Shown: positions 1 through 9,134, counted from the stretch's first letter. The stretch is 64,000 nt of DNA from Burkholderia territorii (GCF_902833055.1 NZ_CADFEJ010000008.1:124001-188000), one strand, 5' to 3'. Notes: generated from the letters alone by a model not told the origin. Numbers and translations: made by a program.

Positions 1-145
1 CGCGATGCTCGTGTTCACCAACTCGCTGATCGGCACGGGCGGCCTGCTGCTGTTCACGGCCATTTTTTCGATACTTTCCGCGGCGCACTGGCAGAAGGCG
101 CAACGCCTGCCGGCCGCCGCGCGTTCACGGGGAGGCGACCATTGA
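1..145 (+). CDS. C-terminal tail of a membrane protein (partial)
   Basis: Reading from base 2, 47 codons stay open to a TGA at 143-145. The tail holds one hydrophobic stretch (about residues 9-25 of the visible part) followed by a basic, Pro/Ala/Arg-rich end, so it looks like the last transmembrane helix and cytoplasmic tail of an integral membrane protein. It overlaps the TTG start of the next glycosyltransferase by four bases, so it belongs to the same operon. In such polysaccharide operons the likely identity is an O-antigen polymerase/ligase or flippase, but the visible part is too short to decide. Confidence 0.6.
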   Translation, partial: AMLVFTNSLIGTGGLLLFTAIFSILSAAHWQKAQRLPAAARSRGGDH

Positions 146-1326
146 GAATCGCGATCGTCACGCACGTCGTGCGACATAACGACGGGCAGGGCCGCGTCAA
201 TTACGAAATCGCGCGCGCGGCGCTGGCTGAAAACTACGAGGTCACGCTGGTCGCGTCGCATGTCGCGCCCGAGCTGCTGGCCGACCCGCGCGTACGCTGG
301 GTGCCGGTGAAGGTCGGCGGCTTCTGGCCGTCGAATCTCGTCAAGCAACAGGTGTTCGCGCTCAAGAGCGCGTGGTGGCTGCGCGCGCATCGCGGCGAGT
401 ACGACGTGCTGCACGTGAACGGCTTCATTTCGTGGATCAAGGCCGACGTGAACACCGCGCACTTCGTGCACGGCGGCTGGTTCAAGAGCCCGTATTACCC
501 GTTCGGGCTGACGAAGGGGCTGTGGTCGGCCTACCAGTACGTCTACACGCGCGTGAATACGGCACTCGAGCGCTGGGCGTACCGGCGCTCGCGCGCGATC
601 ACGGCCGTGTCGCAGAAGGTGGCCGACGAGATCGCCGGGCTCGGCATCGACAGCCGCAAGATCAGCGTGATCTACAACGGCGTCGACGGCAGCGCGTTCG
701 CGGGTGCGCAGGCCGATCGCGCGGCGTTCAAGCTGCCGGACGATGCGTTCCTGCTGCTGTTCGTCGGCGACTTGCGCACGCCGCGCAAGAACCTCGGCAC
801 CGTGCTGAAGGCGCTGACGAAGCTTCCAGCGAACGTCCATCTCGCGGTGGCCGGCTATCTGCCCGGCAGCCCGTATCCGGACGAGGCGCGCGCGCTCGGC
901 GTCGATTCGCGCGTGCACTTCCTCGGTCTCGTGAAGAACATGCCGACGCTGATGCGTTCGGTCGACGCATACGTGTTTCCGTCGCGCTACGAAGCGATGA
1001 GCCTGTCGTTGCTCGAAGCGATGGCCGCCGGGCTGCCGGTCGTCACCGCACGCACCGCCGGCGGCGCGGAAATCATCACGCGAGACTGCGGGATCGTGCT
1101 GGAGGACCCGGACGACCCGGCCGCGCTCGCACAGGCGATCGGCGCGCTCGCGGCGTCGCGCGACACCTGCCGCGCGATGGGCGACGCGGCCCGTGAACTG
1201 ATGACCCGTTTCGGCTGGGCCCACATGGGCGCCCAGTATGTCGCGCTCTACCGGCGCATCGGCCAACCCTCGCAGCCGTCCGCGTTCGAGCGGGTCGAGC
1301 ATGCGGTTACGCAGGAGCAGTCGTAA
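142..1326 (+). CDS. Family 4 glycosyltransferase (GT-B fold)
   Basis: A 394-residue retaining glycosyltransferase of the GT4 type, expected in the cytoplasm at the inner membrane, moving a sugar from a nucleotide donor to a growing polysaccharide or lipid-linked acceptor. The N-terminal half is the acceptor domain. The donor domain begins near residue 205 (VGDLRTPRKN, residues 208-217) and carries the EX7E-type motif YEAMSLSLLEAM at about 283-294. The start is TTG at 142, overlapping the preceding stop, which is typical of translational coupling. The stop overlaps the next start by one base. Donor and acceptor cannot be read from sequence. The regulator of the VpsR/BerB type 5 kb downstream suggests an exopolysaccharide role, which is inference. 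Confidence 0.9.
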   Translation: MRIAIVTHVVRHNDGQGRVNYEIARAALAENYEVTLVASHVAPELLADPRVRWVPVKVGGFWPSNLVKQQVFALKSAWWLRAHRGEYDVLHVNGFISWIKADVNTAHFVHGGWFKSPYYPFGLTKGLWSAYQYVYTRVNTALERWAYRRSRAITAVSQKVADEIAGLGIDSRKISVIYNGVDGSAFAGAQADRAAFKLPDDAFLLLFVGDLRTPRKNLGTVLKALTKLPANVHLAVAGYLPGSPYPDEARALGVDSRVHFLGLVKNMPTLMRSVDAYVFPSRYEAMSLSLLEAMAAGLPVVTARTAGGAEIITRDCGIVLEDPDDPAALAQAIGALAASRDTCRAMGDAARELMTRFGWAHMGAQYVALYRRIGQPSQPSAFERVEHAVTQEQS

Positions 1327-2492
1327 TGTCCCAATCTTCCCGGCCGATCAAATCGTTGCAGATCGGCATGCATTGGTTCCCCGAACGCGCGGGCGGCCTC
1401 GACCGGATGTACTACTCGCTCGTCGGCGCGCTGCCCGGGGCGGGCGTCGAGGTGCGCGGGCTCGTCGCCGGCTCGCCGAAGGTCGCCGACGACACGGGCG
1501 GCGCGATCCAGGGCTTCGGACCCGCGTCGCAGCCGCTCGCGCGCCGCATGCTCGCCGCGCGCCGCGCGTTGCGCGACCAGATCCGCAGCGAGCGGCCCGA
1601 CGTGATTTCATCGCACTTCGCGCTGTACACGTTCCCGGGCCTCGACGTGACGCGCGGGATCCCGCAGGTGTCGCATTTCCAGGGCCCGTGGGCCGACGAG
1701 AGCCAGGTCGAGGGCGCCGCGTCGCTCGGGCAGCGCGCGAAGCGCTATCTCGAACAGGCCGTCTATACGCGCTCGTCGCGCCTGATCGTGCTGTCGCAGG
1801 CGTTCGGCCAGATCCTGACGAACCGCTACGGCATCGATCCGTCGCGCGTGCGCGTGATTCCCGGCTGCGTCGATACCGCGCAGTTCGACACGCCGCTCAC
1901 GCCGGCCGAGGCGCGGCACAAGCTGCAACTGCCGCAGGACCGGCCGATCGTGCTTGCGGTGCGCCGGCTCGTGCGGCGCATGGGTCTGGAAGACCTGATC
2001 GATGCGATCGGCCTCGTCAAGCACCGTCACCCGGACGTGCTGCTGCTGATCGCCGGCAAGGGCAAGATCGGCGAGGAACTGCAGCAGCGCATCGACGAAG
2101 CCGAGCTGCAGGACAACGTGAAGCTGCTCGGGTTCGTGCCCGACAATCATCTGGCGGCGCTGTACCGCGCGGCGACGGTCAGCGTCGTGCCGACGGTCGC
2201 GCTCGAAGGCTTCGGGCTGATCACGGTCGAATCGCTGGCGTCCGGCACGCCGGTGCTGGTGACGCCGGTCGGCGGGCTGCCGGAGGCGGTGGCCGGGTTG
2301 TCCAACGATCTCGTGCTGCCGTCGACGGGGGCGCAGGCGATCGCGGACGGGCTCGGCGGCGCACTCTCGGGCGCGATCGCGCTGCCGGACGAAGCCGCGT
2401 GCAAGCGCTATGCGCGCGAACATTTCGACAACGCGGTGATCGCGCGACGCGTCGCCGGCGTGTACGAAGAGGCGATCCAGGCGGCGGGGTGA
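1326..2492 (+). CDS. Family 4 glycosyltransferase, second of pair
   Basis: A 388-residue GT4-type glycosyltransferase. Its N-terminus has the HWFPERAGGLDRM pattern that recalls the glycine-rich acceptor-domain loop of this family, and the donor-domain signature ALEGFGLITVESLASG lies at about residue 291, with both glutamates of EX7E present. The ATG shares one base with the TAA of the upstream glycosyltransferase, so the two are co-translated. It is the last gene of the operon: a strong double hairpin follows within 30 bases. Like its partner it probably adds one specific residue to a polysaccharide repeat unit; sugar specificity is not deducible. Confidence 0.9.
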   Translation: MSQSSRPIKSLQIGMHWFPERAGGLDRMYYSLVGALPGAGVEVRGLVAGSPKVADDTGGAIQGFGPASQPLARRMLAARRALRDQIRSERPDVISSHFALYTFPGLDVTRGIPQVSHFQGPWADESQVEGAASLGQRAKRYLEQAVYTRSSRLIVLSQAFGQILTNRYGIDPSRVRVIPGCVDTAQFDTPLTPAEARHKLQLPQDRPIVLAVRRLVRRMGLEDLIDAIGLVKHRHPDVLLLIAGKGKIGEELQQRIDEAELQDNVKLLGFVPDNHLAALYRAATVSVVPTVALEGFGLITVESLASGTPVLVTPVGGLPEAVAGLSNDLVLPSTGAQAIADGLGGALSGAIALPDEAACKRYAREHFDNAVIARRVAGVYEEAIQAAG

Positions 2493-2520
2493 GCGAACGC
2501 GGCACGCCGCCGCGACGGTC

Positions 2521-2586
2521 GAGCCCGTGCATGGACATGCGTGGGCTCCGCATGCCGGCCGCCCGATCGGGACGCGCCGGCTTTTT
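2521..2586 (+). terminator. Double-hairpin terminator of the glycosyltransferase operon
   Basis: A 12-bp hairpin (arms 2521-2532 and 2537-2548, loop GGAC, two G-T pairs) is followed by a second hairpin with GCCGGC arms at 2554-2559 and 2576-2581, then TTTTT at 2582-2586. The first may be an RNA-stability structure and the second the actual intrinsic terminator. Confidence 0.7.
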
Positions 2587-2635
2587 CGTTCCGCGCCACG
2601 CACGCCGCGCTTCGTGTTCGACGTTTCGACACGCG

Positions 2636-3868
2636 TCACGCACGCCGGAGCGTCACGGCCCATACGGCGAATGCGACCACGCTGACCGCCGCGCCGAGCG
2701 CGCAGACGCCGATCCATCCGGCGTGCGCATACGTCATCGTCGACGCAATCGCGCCGAGCCCGCTGCCGGCCGAATAGAACAGCATGTAGCAGCCGACGAG
2801 GCGCGCATGCGCATCGGGCCGCGCGCCGAGGATCATGCTCTGGTTGACGACGTGGACGGCCTGCCCGCCGATGTCGAGCAGCACGATGCCGACGACCAGC
2901 AACGCGATCGACGTACCGGCGAACGCCAGCGGCAGCCACGAGAGCGCGAGCAGTGCGAGCGCGGTGCCGGTGGTGGCTTCGCCGAGGCCGCGATCGGCGA
3001 GCCGCCCGGCGCGTGCGGCGGCTGCCGCGCCCAGCGCGCCGACCAGGCCGAATGCGCCGATCTGCGTATGCGACATCGCATGCGGCGGCGCGCTCAGCGG
3101 CAACACCAGCGCGCTCCAGAAGATGCTGAACGCCGCGAACAGCAGCAGTGCGATCGCGCCGCGCACCCGCAGCACGCGCTCGTTGCGCAGTAGCGCGACC
3201 ATCGAACCGAGCAGCGCCGCGTAGCCGATGCGCTCGCGCGGCGCGTCCGCATCGGGCAACAGGCGGGCCAGCGCGGCCAGCATCGCGACCGCGAGCGCAC
3301 CCGACACCAGATAAACCGCACGCCAACCGGCGAGATCCGTCACGACACCCGCGAGCGAGCGCGCGGCGAGCAGGCCGATCACGACACCGCCCTGTGCCGC
3401 GCCGACCACGCGGCCGCGCTCGCCGGCCCCGGCAAGCGCGGCCGAGCAGGCGATCAGCCCTTGCGTCATCGCGGTGCCGAGCAGCCCGACGGCGACCATG
3501 CCCGCCAGCAATGCGCTGCGCGTCGACGAGGCGGCCACGCAGATGCATGCCGCGGTCAGCAGCAGAAGCTGAACGGTGAGCAGGCGCTTGCGGTTCAGCA
3601 GATCGCCGAGCGGCACGACGAACAGCAGCGCGAGCGCGCAGCCGAGCTGCGTCGCGGTAATGACGCCACCGACCGCCGCCTGCGATACGCCGAAGTCATG
3701 TGCGATCGAGTCGAGCAGCGGCTGCGCGTAGTACACGTTCGCGACGCTCGCCGCGCAGCAGACGGCCAGCAGCACGACGAGCGCCGTCGACACGCGCGCG
3801 ATGTCGGCCGGAGGCGCGGTGCGCGATGTCGCGTTCGACGCGGCCGATCCCGAGCAGGACGATTCCAT
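2636..3868 (-). CDS. MFS efflux transporter
   Basis: A 410-residue major facilitator protein with about 12 predicted membrane helices. The first helix pair includes the NVYYAQPLLD segment, typical of the AraJ/YbcL-type drug or sugar exporter group, and the loop between helices 2 and 3 carries GDLLNRKRLL, the MFS motif-A position. Substrate is unknown. It is divergent from an HxlR-family regulator and the intergenic region holds a matched pair of 16-bp inverted elements, so the regulator probably controls it, as is common for HxlR-exporter pairs. The ATG at 3868 leaves about 25 polar residues before helix 1. Confidence 0.88.
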   Translation of the reverse strand: MESSCSGSAASNATSRTAPPADIARVSTALVVLLAVCCAASVANVYYAQPLLDSIAHDFGVSQAAVGGVITATQLGCALALLFVVPLGDLLNRKRLLTVQLLLLTAACICVAASSTRSALLAGMVAVGLLGTAMTQGLIACSAALAGAGERGRVVGAAQGGVVIGLLAARSLAGVVTDLAGWRAVYLVSGALAVAMLAALARLLPDADAPRERIGYAALLGSMVALLRNERVLRVRGAIALLLFAAFSIFWSALVLPLSAPPHAMSHTQIGAFGLVGALGAAAAARAGRLADRGLGEATTGTALALLALSWLPLAFAGTSIALLVVGIVLLDIGGQAVHVVNQSMILGARPDAHARLVGCYMLFYSAGSGLGAIASTMTYAHAGWIGVCALGAAVSVVAFAVWAVTLRRA

Positions 3869-3891
3869 GGAGCCTCACACTCATTGAAGTA

Positions 3892-3943
3892 GTTGCAATT
3901 TGAAACTAGTCGGAGTGTAGGAAAAGTAGTTTTAAAATGCAAC
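3892..3943. promoter_or_regulatory. Paired inverted operator-like elements between MFS and HxlR genes
   Basis: GTTGCAATTTGAAACT at 3892-3907 and AGTTTTAAAATGCAAC at 3928-3943 are reverse complements with 14 of 16 positions matching, and their centres are 36 bp apart. The stretch is AT-rich against a GC-rich background and lies in the divergent promoter region. The likely binder is the adjacent HxlR protein, which is inference. Confidence 0.55.
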
Positions 3944-4022
3944 CTGTGTGGCGGCGGGCAATGGGCTCGCGCACGGACGGCCGGCGGCCCGCGAAGGCAC
4001 CGGCGCGACAGCGGAGATCAAT

Positions 4023-4496
4023 ATGGCCAGGCAGAGAAGTCTCGCGGATTCGCCGTGCCCGGTGGCACGGGCGACCGATATCGTCGGCGATCGCTGGGCG
4101 TTGCTGATCGTGCGCGACGCGTTTGACGGCGTGCGCCGGTTCGGCGATTTTCGGGCGAGCCTGGGCGTCGCGAGCAACATCCTGTCGGACCGGCTCAGGA
4201 TGCTGGTGGACGCGGGTGTATTCGAAGTCGTGCCCGCGTCGGACGGCAGCGCATATCAGGAATATGCGTTGACGAAGAAGGGCGAGGGGCTGTTTCCGGT
4301 GATCGTGATGTTGCGGCAGTGGGGCGAGGCGAACCTGTTCGAGCGCGGCGAGCCGCATTCGGTGTTGGTCGAGCGCAAGACGGGCCGCGCGATCCGCAAG
4401 CTCGCGCTTCGGCACGACGACGGCCGGCCGCTGAAGGCGTCAGAGACGGTCGTGCGGAAGGTGGGCGAAAACGGGGGCGGAGGCGTTACCGGATAA
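4023..4496 (+). CDS. HxlR-family winged-helix regulator
   Basis: A 157-residue protein with the HxlR hallmark block CPVARATDIVGDRW near residue 12 (Cys12 is the family's usual redox-sensitive or conserved cysteine), then the winged helix through about residue 95 and a short C-terminal extension. The ATG at 4023 is chosen because it has GGAG seven bases upstream and leaves the usual short N-terminus; a GTG at 3948 would add 25 atypical residues. It is divergent from the MFS exporter and probably represses it and itself through the paired intergenic elements. Confidence 0.88.
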   Translation: MARQRSLADSPCPVARATDIVGDRWALLIVRDAFDGVRRFGDFRASLGVASNILSDRLRMLVDAGVFEVVPASDGSAYQEYALTKKGEGLFPVIVMLRQWGEANLFERGEPHSVLVERKTGRAIRKLALRHDDGRPLKASETVVRKVGENGGGGVTG

Positions 4497-4566
4497 ACCG
4501 CGGCCGAGAGGCTCCGTGAGCCGTGACGCGGCTTTCCGGCAGCCTGAAGCGGTGCGCGCGAATGCG

Positions 4567-5334
4567 CTAGTGCCGCTCGCCGCGCCAGCGCCCCGGCGCG
4601 ACGCCGAAGCGCTTCGTGAAGGCGTGCGTGAACGCGCTCTGGTCGGCGAAGCCGACCATGCCGGCGATGTCGACGAGCGGATGGCGGCCGTCCGCGAGCA
4701 GCACGACGGCGGCGTCGAGCCGCAGCCGCTGCAGGTAGCGATGCGGCGTTTCGCCGAATGCGTCGACGAACAGTTGATGAAACCGGCGCATCCCATAGCC
4801 GCAGTGCGCAGCGAGATCGGCGATGCGCAACGGCTCCGCGAGCCGCGCGCGCAGCCAGCGGTCGATGCGCGCGAAGTCCAGTCCCGCCGCGGGCGCGGCG
4901 ACGCCGATGTCGCCGAGCAGCGCCTCGCACAGACGCACGGCGGCCTGCCACTGGAAACGATGGGCGCGACGCATGTCGCTGCCCGGGCCGTCGAGTTGCG
5001 TGGCCGCCGCCGCGACCTGCGCGACGAGCGACGTCATCGCCGGGTCGATCGACACGGCACGCGCGCTGTCGAACAGCCGCTGCGGCATTGCGAGCGACGC
5101 GGCGGGCAAGTCGAGCACGAGCTGGCGATTGTCGCCCAGGCCCGCGTAGTCATGGCGCGCGCCGGCAGGAATCAGCCACGCCGCGTGCCGGTCGATGCGC
5201 TGGCCGACGCCGTCCACCGCCATCACCATCGCACCGTCGACGCCGATCACGATCTGGTGAAAGTCGTGCACGTCGGACGCTTCGCACGTGTCGTAACGGC
5301 GCAGCGAGACGGCGGGGGACGGGATGCGTTCCAT
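4567..5334 (-). CDS. AraC-family transcriptional regulator
   Basis: A 255-residue regulator. The N-terminal half is a cupin-type effector domain (GVDGAMVMAVDG around residue 31) and the C-terminal 100 residues form the double helix-turn-helix of AraC proteins, with IADLAAHCGYGMRRFHQLF as the first and ADQSAFTHAFTKRFGVAPG as the second, near-canonical unit. It is convergent with the HxlR gene and 26 bases beyond the end of the FKBP gene, on the same strand. The effector is not recognisable, and the target could be the FKBP gene or a remote operon. Confidence 0.88.
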   Translation of the reverse strand: MERIPSPAVSLRRYDTCEASDVHDFHQIVIGVDGAMVMAVDGVGQRIDRHAAWLIPAGARHDYAGLGDNRQLVLDLPAASLAMPQRLFDSARAVSIDPAMTSLVAQVAAAATQLDGPGSDMRRAHRFQWQAAVRLCEALLGDIGVAAPAAGLDFARIDRWLRARLAEPLRIADLAAHCGYGMRRFHQLFVDAFGETPHRYLQRLRLDAAVVLLADGRHPLVDIAGMVGFADQSAFTHAFTKRFGVAPGRWRGERH

Positions 5335-5360
5335 CGGGAGGACGTCGGCCGGCGGCGTCG

Positions 5361-5702
5361 TCAGACGTCGAGCAGTTCGACTTCGAACACGAGCGTCGCG
5401 TTCGGCGGAATCACGCCGCCTGCGCCGCGCGGGCCGTAACCGAGTTGCGGCGGGATCGTGAGGCGACGCACGCCGCCGACCTTCATGCCCTGCACGCCTT
5501 CGTCCCAGCCCTTGATGACCATGCCGCCGCCGAGCACGAACGCGAACGGGTCGTTGCGGTCCTTGCTCGAGTCGAATTTCTGACCGTCGGTCAGCCAGCC
5601 CGTGTAGTGGACGCTGACGGTCTTGCCGGCTTGCGCTTCCGCGCCGGTGCCTTCGGTCAGATCCTCGATCTTGAGGCCCGATGCGGTCGTGGTGACAGTC
5701 AT
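5361..5702 (-). CDS. FKBP-type peptidyl-prolyl cis-trans isomerase
   Basis: A 113-residue single-domain FKBP without signal peptide, hence a cytoplasmic prolyl isomerase and possible folding chaperone. The fold signature is clear: [16 protein letters not shown] (about 31-46), [20 protein letters not shown] (58-77), IPPQLGYG (83-90) and the closing VFEVELLDV. The ATG at 5702 has AGGAGA just upstream, and longer in-frame readings are not supported. The Mip-type dimerisation domain is absent, so this is the small constitutive form rather than the virulence-associated Mip. Confidence 0.93.
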   Translation of the reverse strand: MTVTTTASGLKIEDLTEGTGAEAQAGKTVSVHYTGWLTDGQKFDSSKDRNDPFAFVLGGGMVIKGWDEGVQGMKVGGVRRLTIPPQLGYGPRGAGGVIPPNATLVFEVELLDV

Positions 5703-6305
5703 GACTTCTCCTGAAAAGAGTTCGATAAAGCCGCTATTGTAGGCGAGCGCGCACCGTGCCGCCGCGCGCGCCTCGGGCGCGGCGGCATACCGCTCTTCCA
5801 TCGATCGGACGTCGATCGGACGTCGACCGGCGCGACGTTCGGGCCTCGCGCCCCGAACGCGAATGGAACGCGCGTTTGAATTTTCTCGCGAACCGGTTCG
5901 ACGCGGGCGCGCGGAGCGAATGCCGCATGCGTATGAATCGGTGCGGCCCGGCCGCTCGGCATCGCGCCGAACGCCGCCCCGCGAATGCGCGCGATGCCCG
6001 TCGCACGGGGCTTTCGCGCCGATTTCGACCACGGCGCACGACACACCTGTGCCGGCCGCGCGACGGCGTTCGCGTTCGAACCGCGACGCGCCCGCATGCC
6101 GTTTCGGCGGCGCTTTTTTCGCGGTCCGGACCGTGCCCCGTTTGGAAGTGCGCATCTACCGCGCGACTTGCGCGCGGCGCCGGCCGGCGCCTATCTTTAC
6201 AGTTATCGATGTCAAGATTTCGGCGTTGCGCGATGTGCTGCCCGGGCCGCGCCGACCAGGCCGCGAAGGCTGCCGGGGCCGCCGAAAACCAGGAGAACGA
6301 CGAAC
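5703..6305. other. 600-base non-coding stretch
   Basis: No convincing gene is present on either strand. It contains a tandem 11-mer (TCGATCGGACG, twice at 5801-5822, with a degenerate third copy) and, near 6194, the AT-richer run CTTTACAGTTATCGATGTC that may form part of the promoter of the downstream gene. AGGAGA at about 6291 serves as ribosome site for the gene starting at 6306. Confidence 0.5.
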
Positions 6306-7223
6306 ATGAAGTCAGCCGCTTCCGCCACCGCGGCCGAGGTGATGCCGGTGCGCCGCGACCTGCGCTTCGACCTGCCGGTCGAACGCGCGAAGGACTGGAA
6401 CGGGCTCGGCCCGCACGTGACCCACTTCTTCAATGCGCTGTCGCTGCTGTTTCCGGCCGGCGAACGCTTTTTCATGGATTCGGTGCGCAATTATCGCGAC
6501 CGGATCGACGATCCGGTGCTCAAGCGCCAGGTGCTCGGCTTCATCGGCCAGGAAGCGATGCATACGCGCGAGCACGTCGAGTACAACGAGCTGATGCAGG
6601 CCAACCGCCTGCCCGCGCGCAAGCTCGACAAGCGCGTATGGACGGTGCTCGGCTTCGCGAAGCGCACGCTGCCGCATTCGGTGCAGCTCGCGCACACGGT
6701 CGCCGCCGAACATTACACGGCGATGCTCGCGGACTGGCTGCTGCGCGACCCGACGCGCCTGGACGGCTCGGTGGAAGGCTACCGGCAGATGTGGCTGTGG
6801 CATGCGCTCGAGGAAACCGAGCACAAGGCCGTGTCCTACGACGTATGGAACGCCGTGATGAAGCCGGGCCCGCGCCGCTACCTGATCCGCATCGGCGTGT
6901 ATCTGCTGACGACGCTGACCTTCTGGCCGACCGTGTTCCTGATCCATATGACGCTGCTGTCGCGCGATCGCGACATCAGGCATCGCGTGCGCGGCATGCT
7001 GCGCATGATTGCATTCCTCTACGGGCCGCGCCGCGGGCTGTTCCCGCGCATCGCGCGTGAGTGGCTGAGCTTTTTCCGGCCGGGGTTCCATCCGTGGGAC
7101 CACGACAACCGCCACCACCTCGCGCGCGTCGACGCGCTCGTCGCCGCCTACGGCGAACACGACGGCGCGTCGGCCGGCCGCGGCCGCGCCAACGCACTCG
7201 CGCCGCTCGCGTCGGGGCGCTGA
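6306..7223 (+). CDS. Metal-dependent hydrolase-like, ferritin-like di-iron protein (PF10118 type)
   Basis: A 305-residue protein of the family annotated as 'predicted metal-dependent hydrolase' (COG3687). Visible metal-ligand clusters are GERFFMDSVRNY, GQEAMHTREH, AEHYTAML and WHALEETEHK. Glu and His at this helical spacing fit a ferritin-like four-helix di-iron carboxylate site rather than a classic hydrolase. A hydrophobic stretch (YLLTTLTFWPTVFLIH, about residues 198-213) suggests membrane association. AGGAGA before the ATG supports the start. The reaction is unknown; a di-iron oxygenase or hydroxylase is a reasonable guess but unproven. Confidence 0.82.
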   Translation: MKSAASATAAEVMPVRRDLRFDLPVERAKDWNGLGPHVTHFFNALSLLFPAGERFFMDSVRNYRDRIDDPVLKRQVLGFIGQEAMHTREHVEYNELMQANRLPARKLDKRVWTVLGFAKRTLPHSVQLAHTVAAEHYTAMLADWLLRDPTRLDGSVEGYRQMWLWHALEETEHKAVSYDVWNAVMKPGPRRYLIRIGVYLLTTLTFWPTVFLIHMTLLSRDRDIRHRVRGMLRMIAFLYGPRRGLFPRIAREWLSFFRPGFHPWDHDNRHHLARVDALVAAYGEHDGASAGRGRANALAPLASGR

Positions 7224-7661
7224 CGCCGCCGCGCCGCGCGGCACGTGTTGCGTTCGTGCATCAACCCGGCTTCTTCCGACGATTGACAGGCGTCAAGCGG
7301 GAAACGATTGCGCGAGCGCGTGCCGGTGCCGCCGCCCGTGCCGCGTTGGTGCCCGCCGCCGGTTCGATTCCACCTTCCATGTGTCGCATGTCGCACCGGC
7401 GCGCCCGCACCGGCGCGGCTTCGCGCGCCCGATACGCGTACGACCGCGTTTTCGCACGGTTTTCGCCACCGGGATATCACCCATCTAGCCGCGCATCGGC
7501 GGCACCGATATACCGTTCATGAAAGGATCCGCCCGGCGCGCGATTATTGCCCGGGGGGATTTTATTCGGACGGAAATGCGGCCAATATGTCGGTTCGATC
7601 GAGGTCCTTCGGATGCGGCGGCGAGCCGGCGCACGATACCAACGCCAAGCGGGGAACAACG
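7224..7661. other. 440-base non-coding leader before the sigma-54 activator
   Basis: Open readings here continue into the downstream regulator but have atypical Arg-rich composition and no ribosome site. The last 130 bases are somewhat richer in A and T (for example ATTTTATTCGGACGG near 7559) and probably hold the promoter and leader of the regulator gene. No clear -24/-12 motif was found. Confidence 0.5.
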
Positions 7662-9134
7662 ATGGTTGCAAGGTCATCCGACGCAAGCGGGACGGCGGCG
7701 TCCGAGACGCCGCTCGTGTCCGTTACCGCCCCCGAGGCCGGACGCAAGCTGTTCGTGATCATGCGTTCGCCGGACGAGCCGTTGCTGGCGCAACTGCGCG
7801 GCCTCGGCTGGGACATCTCCGTCGCGAAGACGGCCGGCGCCGCGCAGAACATGACGTCCGGCGTGAACGTCGCGGCCGGGCTCATCGATTTCTCGGGCTT
7901 CACGTCGCGCGACTATCCCGCGCTGAAGGCGTGCCTGAGCCAGCCGGCGATCGGCTGGATCTCCGTTGCGCAGGCAGGCATCACGATCACCGCTGCCGTG
8001 CGCGAACTGATTCGCAGCTACTGTTTCGATTACGTGACGCTGCCGTTGCCGTACGAATGGATTTCGCACGTGCTCGGCCATGCGCGCGGGATGGCCGCGC
8101 TCGATCGCGTCGACGGCGCGGCGTACGCGGCGTCGATCGGCGAGCACGGGATGATCGGCAACTGCGAAGCAATGCAGCAACTGTTCAGCACGATCCGCAA
8201 GGTCGCGAAAACCGATGCGAGCGTGTTCATCTCCGGCGAGTCGGGCACCGGCAAGGAGCTGACGGCGCTCGCGATCCACGAGCGCTCGGTGCGCGGCAAG
8301 GGGCCGTTCGTCGCGATCAACTGCGGCGCGATTCCGCATCACCTGCTGCAGTCGGAACTGTTCGGCTACGAGCGCGGCGCATTCACCGGCGCGAACCAGC
8401 GTCGCGCGGGCCGGATCGAATCCGCGAACGGCGGCACGCTGTTTCTCGATGAAATCGGCGACATGCCGGTCGAAAGCCAGGCGAGCCTGTTGCGCTTCCT
8501 GCAAGAAGGGAAGATCGAACGGCTCGGCGGCCAGGAGTCGATTCCGGTCGACGTGCGGATCATCTCGGCGACGCACGTGGATCTCGACGGCGCCGTCGAG
8601 GCCGGACGCTTCCGCGCGGATCTCTACCACCGGCTCTGCGTGCTGCGCATTCACGAGCCGCCGCTGCGCGCGCGCGGCAAGGACATCGACATCCTCGCGC
8701 ATTACGTGCTGCAGAAATACAAGGCCGACAGCGGCCGCAAGATCAGCGGCTTCACGTCGGCCGCGCTCGACGCCATGCGCCGCTACGAGTGGCCCGGCAA
8801 CGTGCGCGAGCTGATCAACCGGGTGCGCCGCGCGATCGTGATGGCCGAGAGCCGGCTGCTGACGCCGCACGATCTCGGGCTCGAGATCCCGGGCGAAACG
8901 GACCCCGTGACGCTCGAGCAGGCGCGGTCGCTCGCCGAGCGCACCGCGATCGAAAACGCGCTGCTGCGCAACGATCACCGGATCAACAAGGCCGCCGCCG
9001 AGCTCGGTATCTCGCGCGTCACGCTTTACCGGATGATGATCGAGCACGGGCTCAACGATCACGACGGCAATGGCGACAACGGCGGAAAGGACGGCGCACC
9101 GCCCGACGACGCCGACCATCAGCGAGTCGGCTGA
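7662..9134 (+). CDS. Sigma-54-dependent activator, VpsR/BerB-like
   Basis: A 490-residue enhancer-binding protein. Residues about 20-150 form an atypical receiver-like domain (Asp76 in GLIDFSGF sits where the phosphoacceptor would be). The AAA+ domain has Walker A GESGTGKE (192-199), the sigma-54 contact loop GAFTGA (239-244) and Walker B GTLFLDEIGD. A Fis-type helix-turn-helix (NKAAAELGISRVTLYRMM) closes the protein. The layout matches VpsR of Vibrio and BerB of B. cenocepacia, c-di-GMP-responsive activators of exopolysaccharide and biofilm genes; assignment is by architecture, not by alignment. The ATG at 7662 follows GGGGAA. With glycosyltransferase genes nearby, control of polysaccharide synthesis is likely. 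Confidence 0.85.
   Translation: MVARSSDASGTAASETPLVSVTAPEAGRKLFVIMRSPDEPLLAQLRGLGWDISVAKTAGAAQNMTSGVNVAAGLIDFSGFTSRDYPALKACLSQPAIGWISVAQAGITITAAVRELIRSYCFDYVTLPLPYEWISHVLGHARGMAALDRVDGAAYAASIGEHGMIGNCEAMQQLFSTIRKVAKTDASVFISGESGTGKELTALAIHERSVRGKGPFVAINCGAIPHHLLQSELFGYERGAFTGANQRRAGRIESANGGTLFLDEIGDMPVESQASLLRFLQEGKIERLGGQESIPVDVRIISATHVDLDGAVEAGRFRADLYHRLCVLRIHEPPLRARGKDIDILAHYVLQKYKADSGRKISGFTSAALDAMRRYEWPGNVRELINRVRRAIVMAESRLLTPHDLGLEIPGETDPVTLEQARSLAERTAIENALLRNDHRINKAAAELGISRVTLYRMMIEHGLNDHDGNGDNGGKDGAPPDDADHQRVG

Noticed and set aside
1608..3548. 646-codon minus-strand open reading across the second glycosyltransferase and the MFS gene
   Set aside because: Arg/Ala-rich shadow overlapping two well-supported genes in other frames.
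5801..5830. Tandem 11-base repeat as a possible iteron or regulatory array
   Set aside because: Only two exact copies and one degenerate copy; too few for an iteron origin or protein-binding array.
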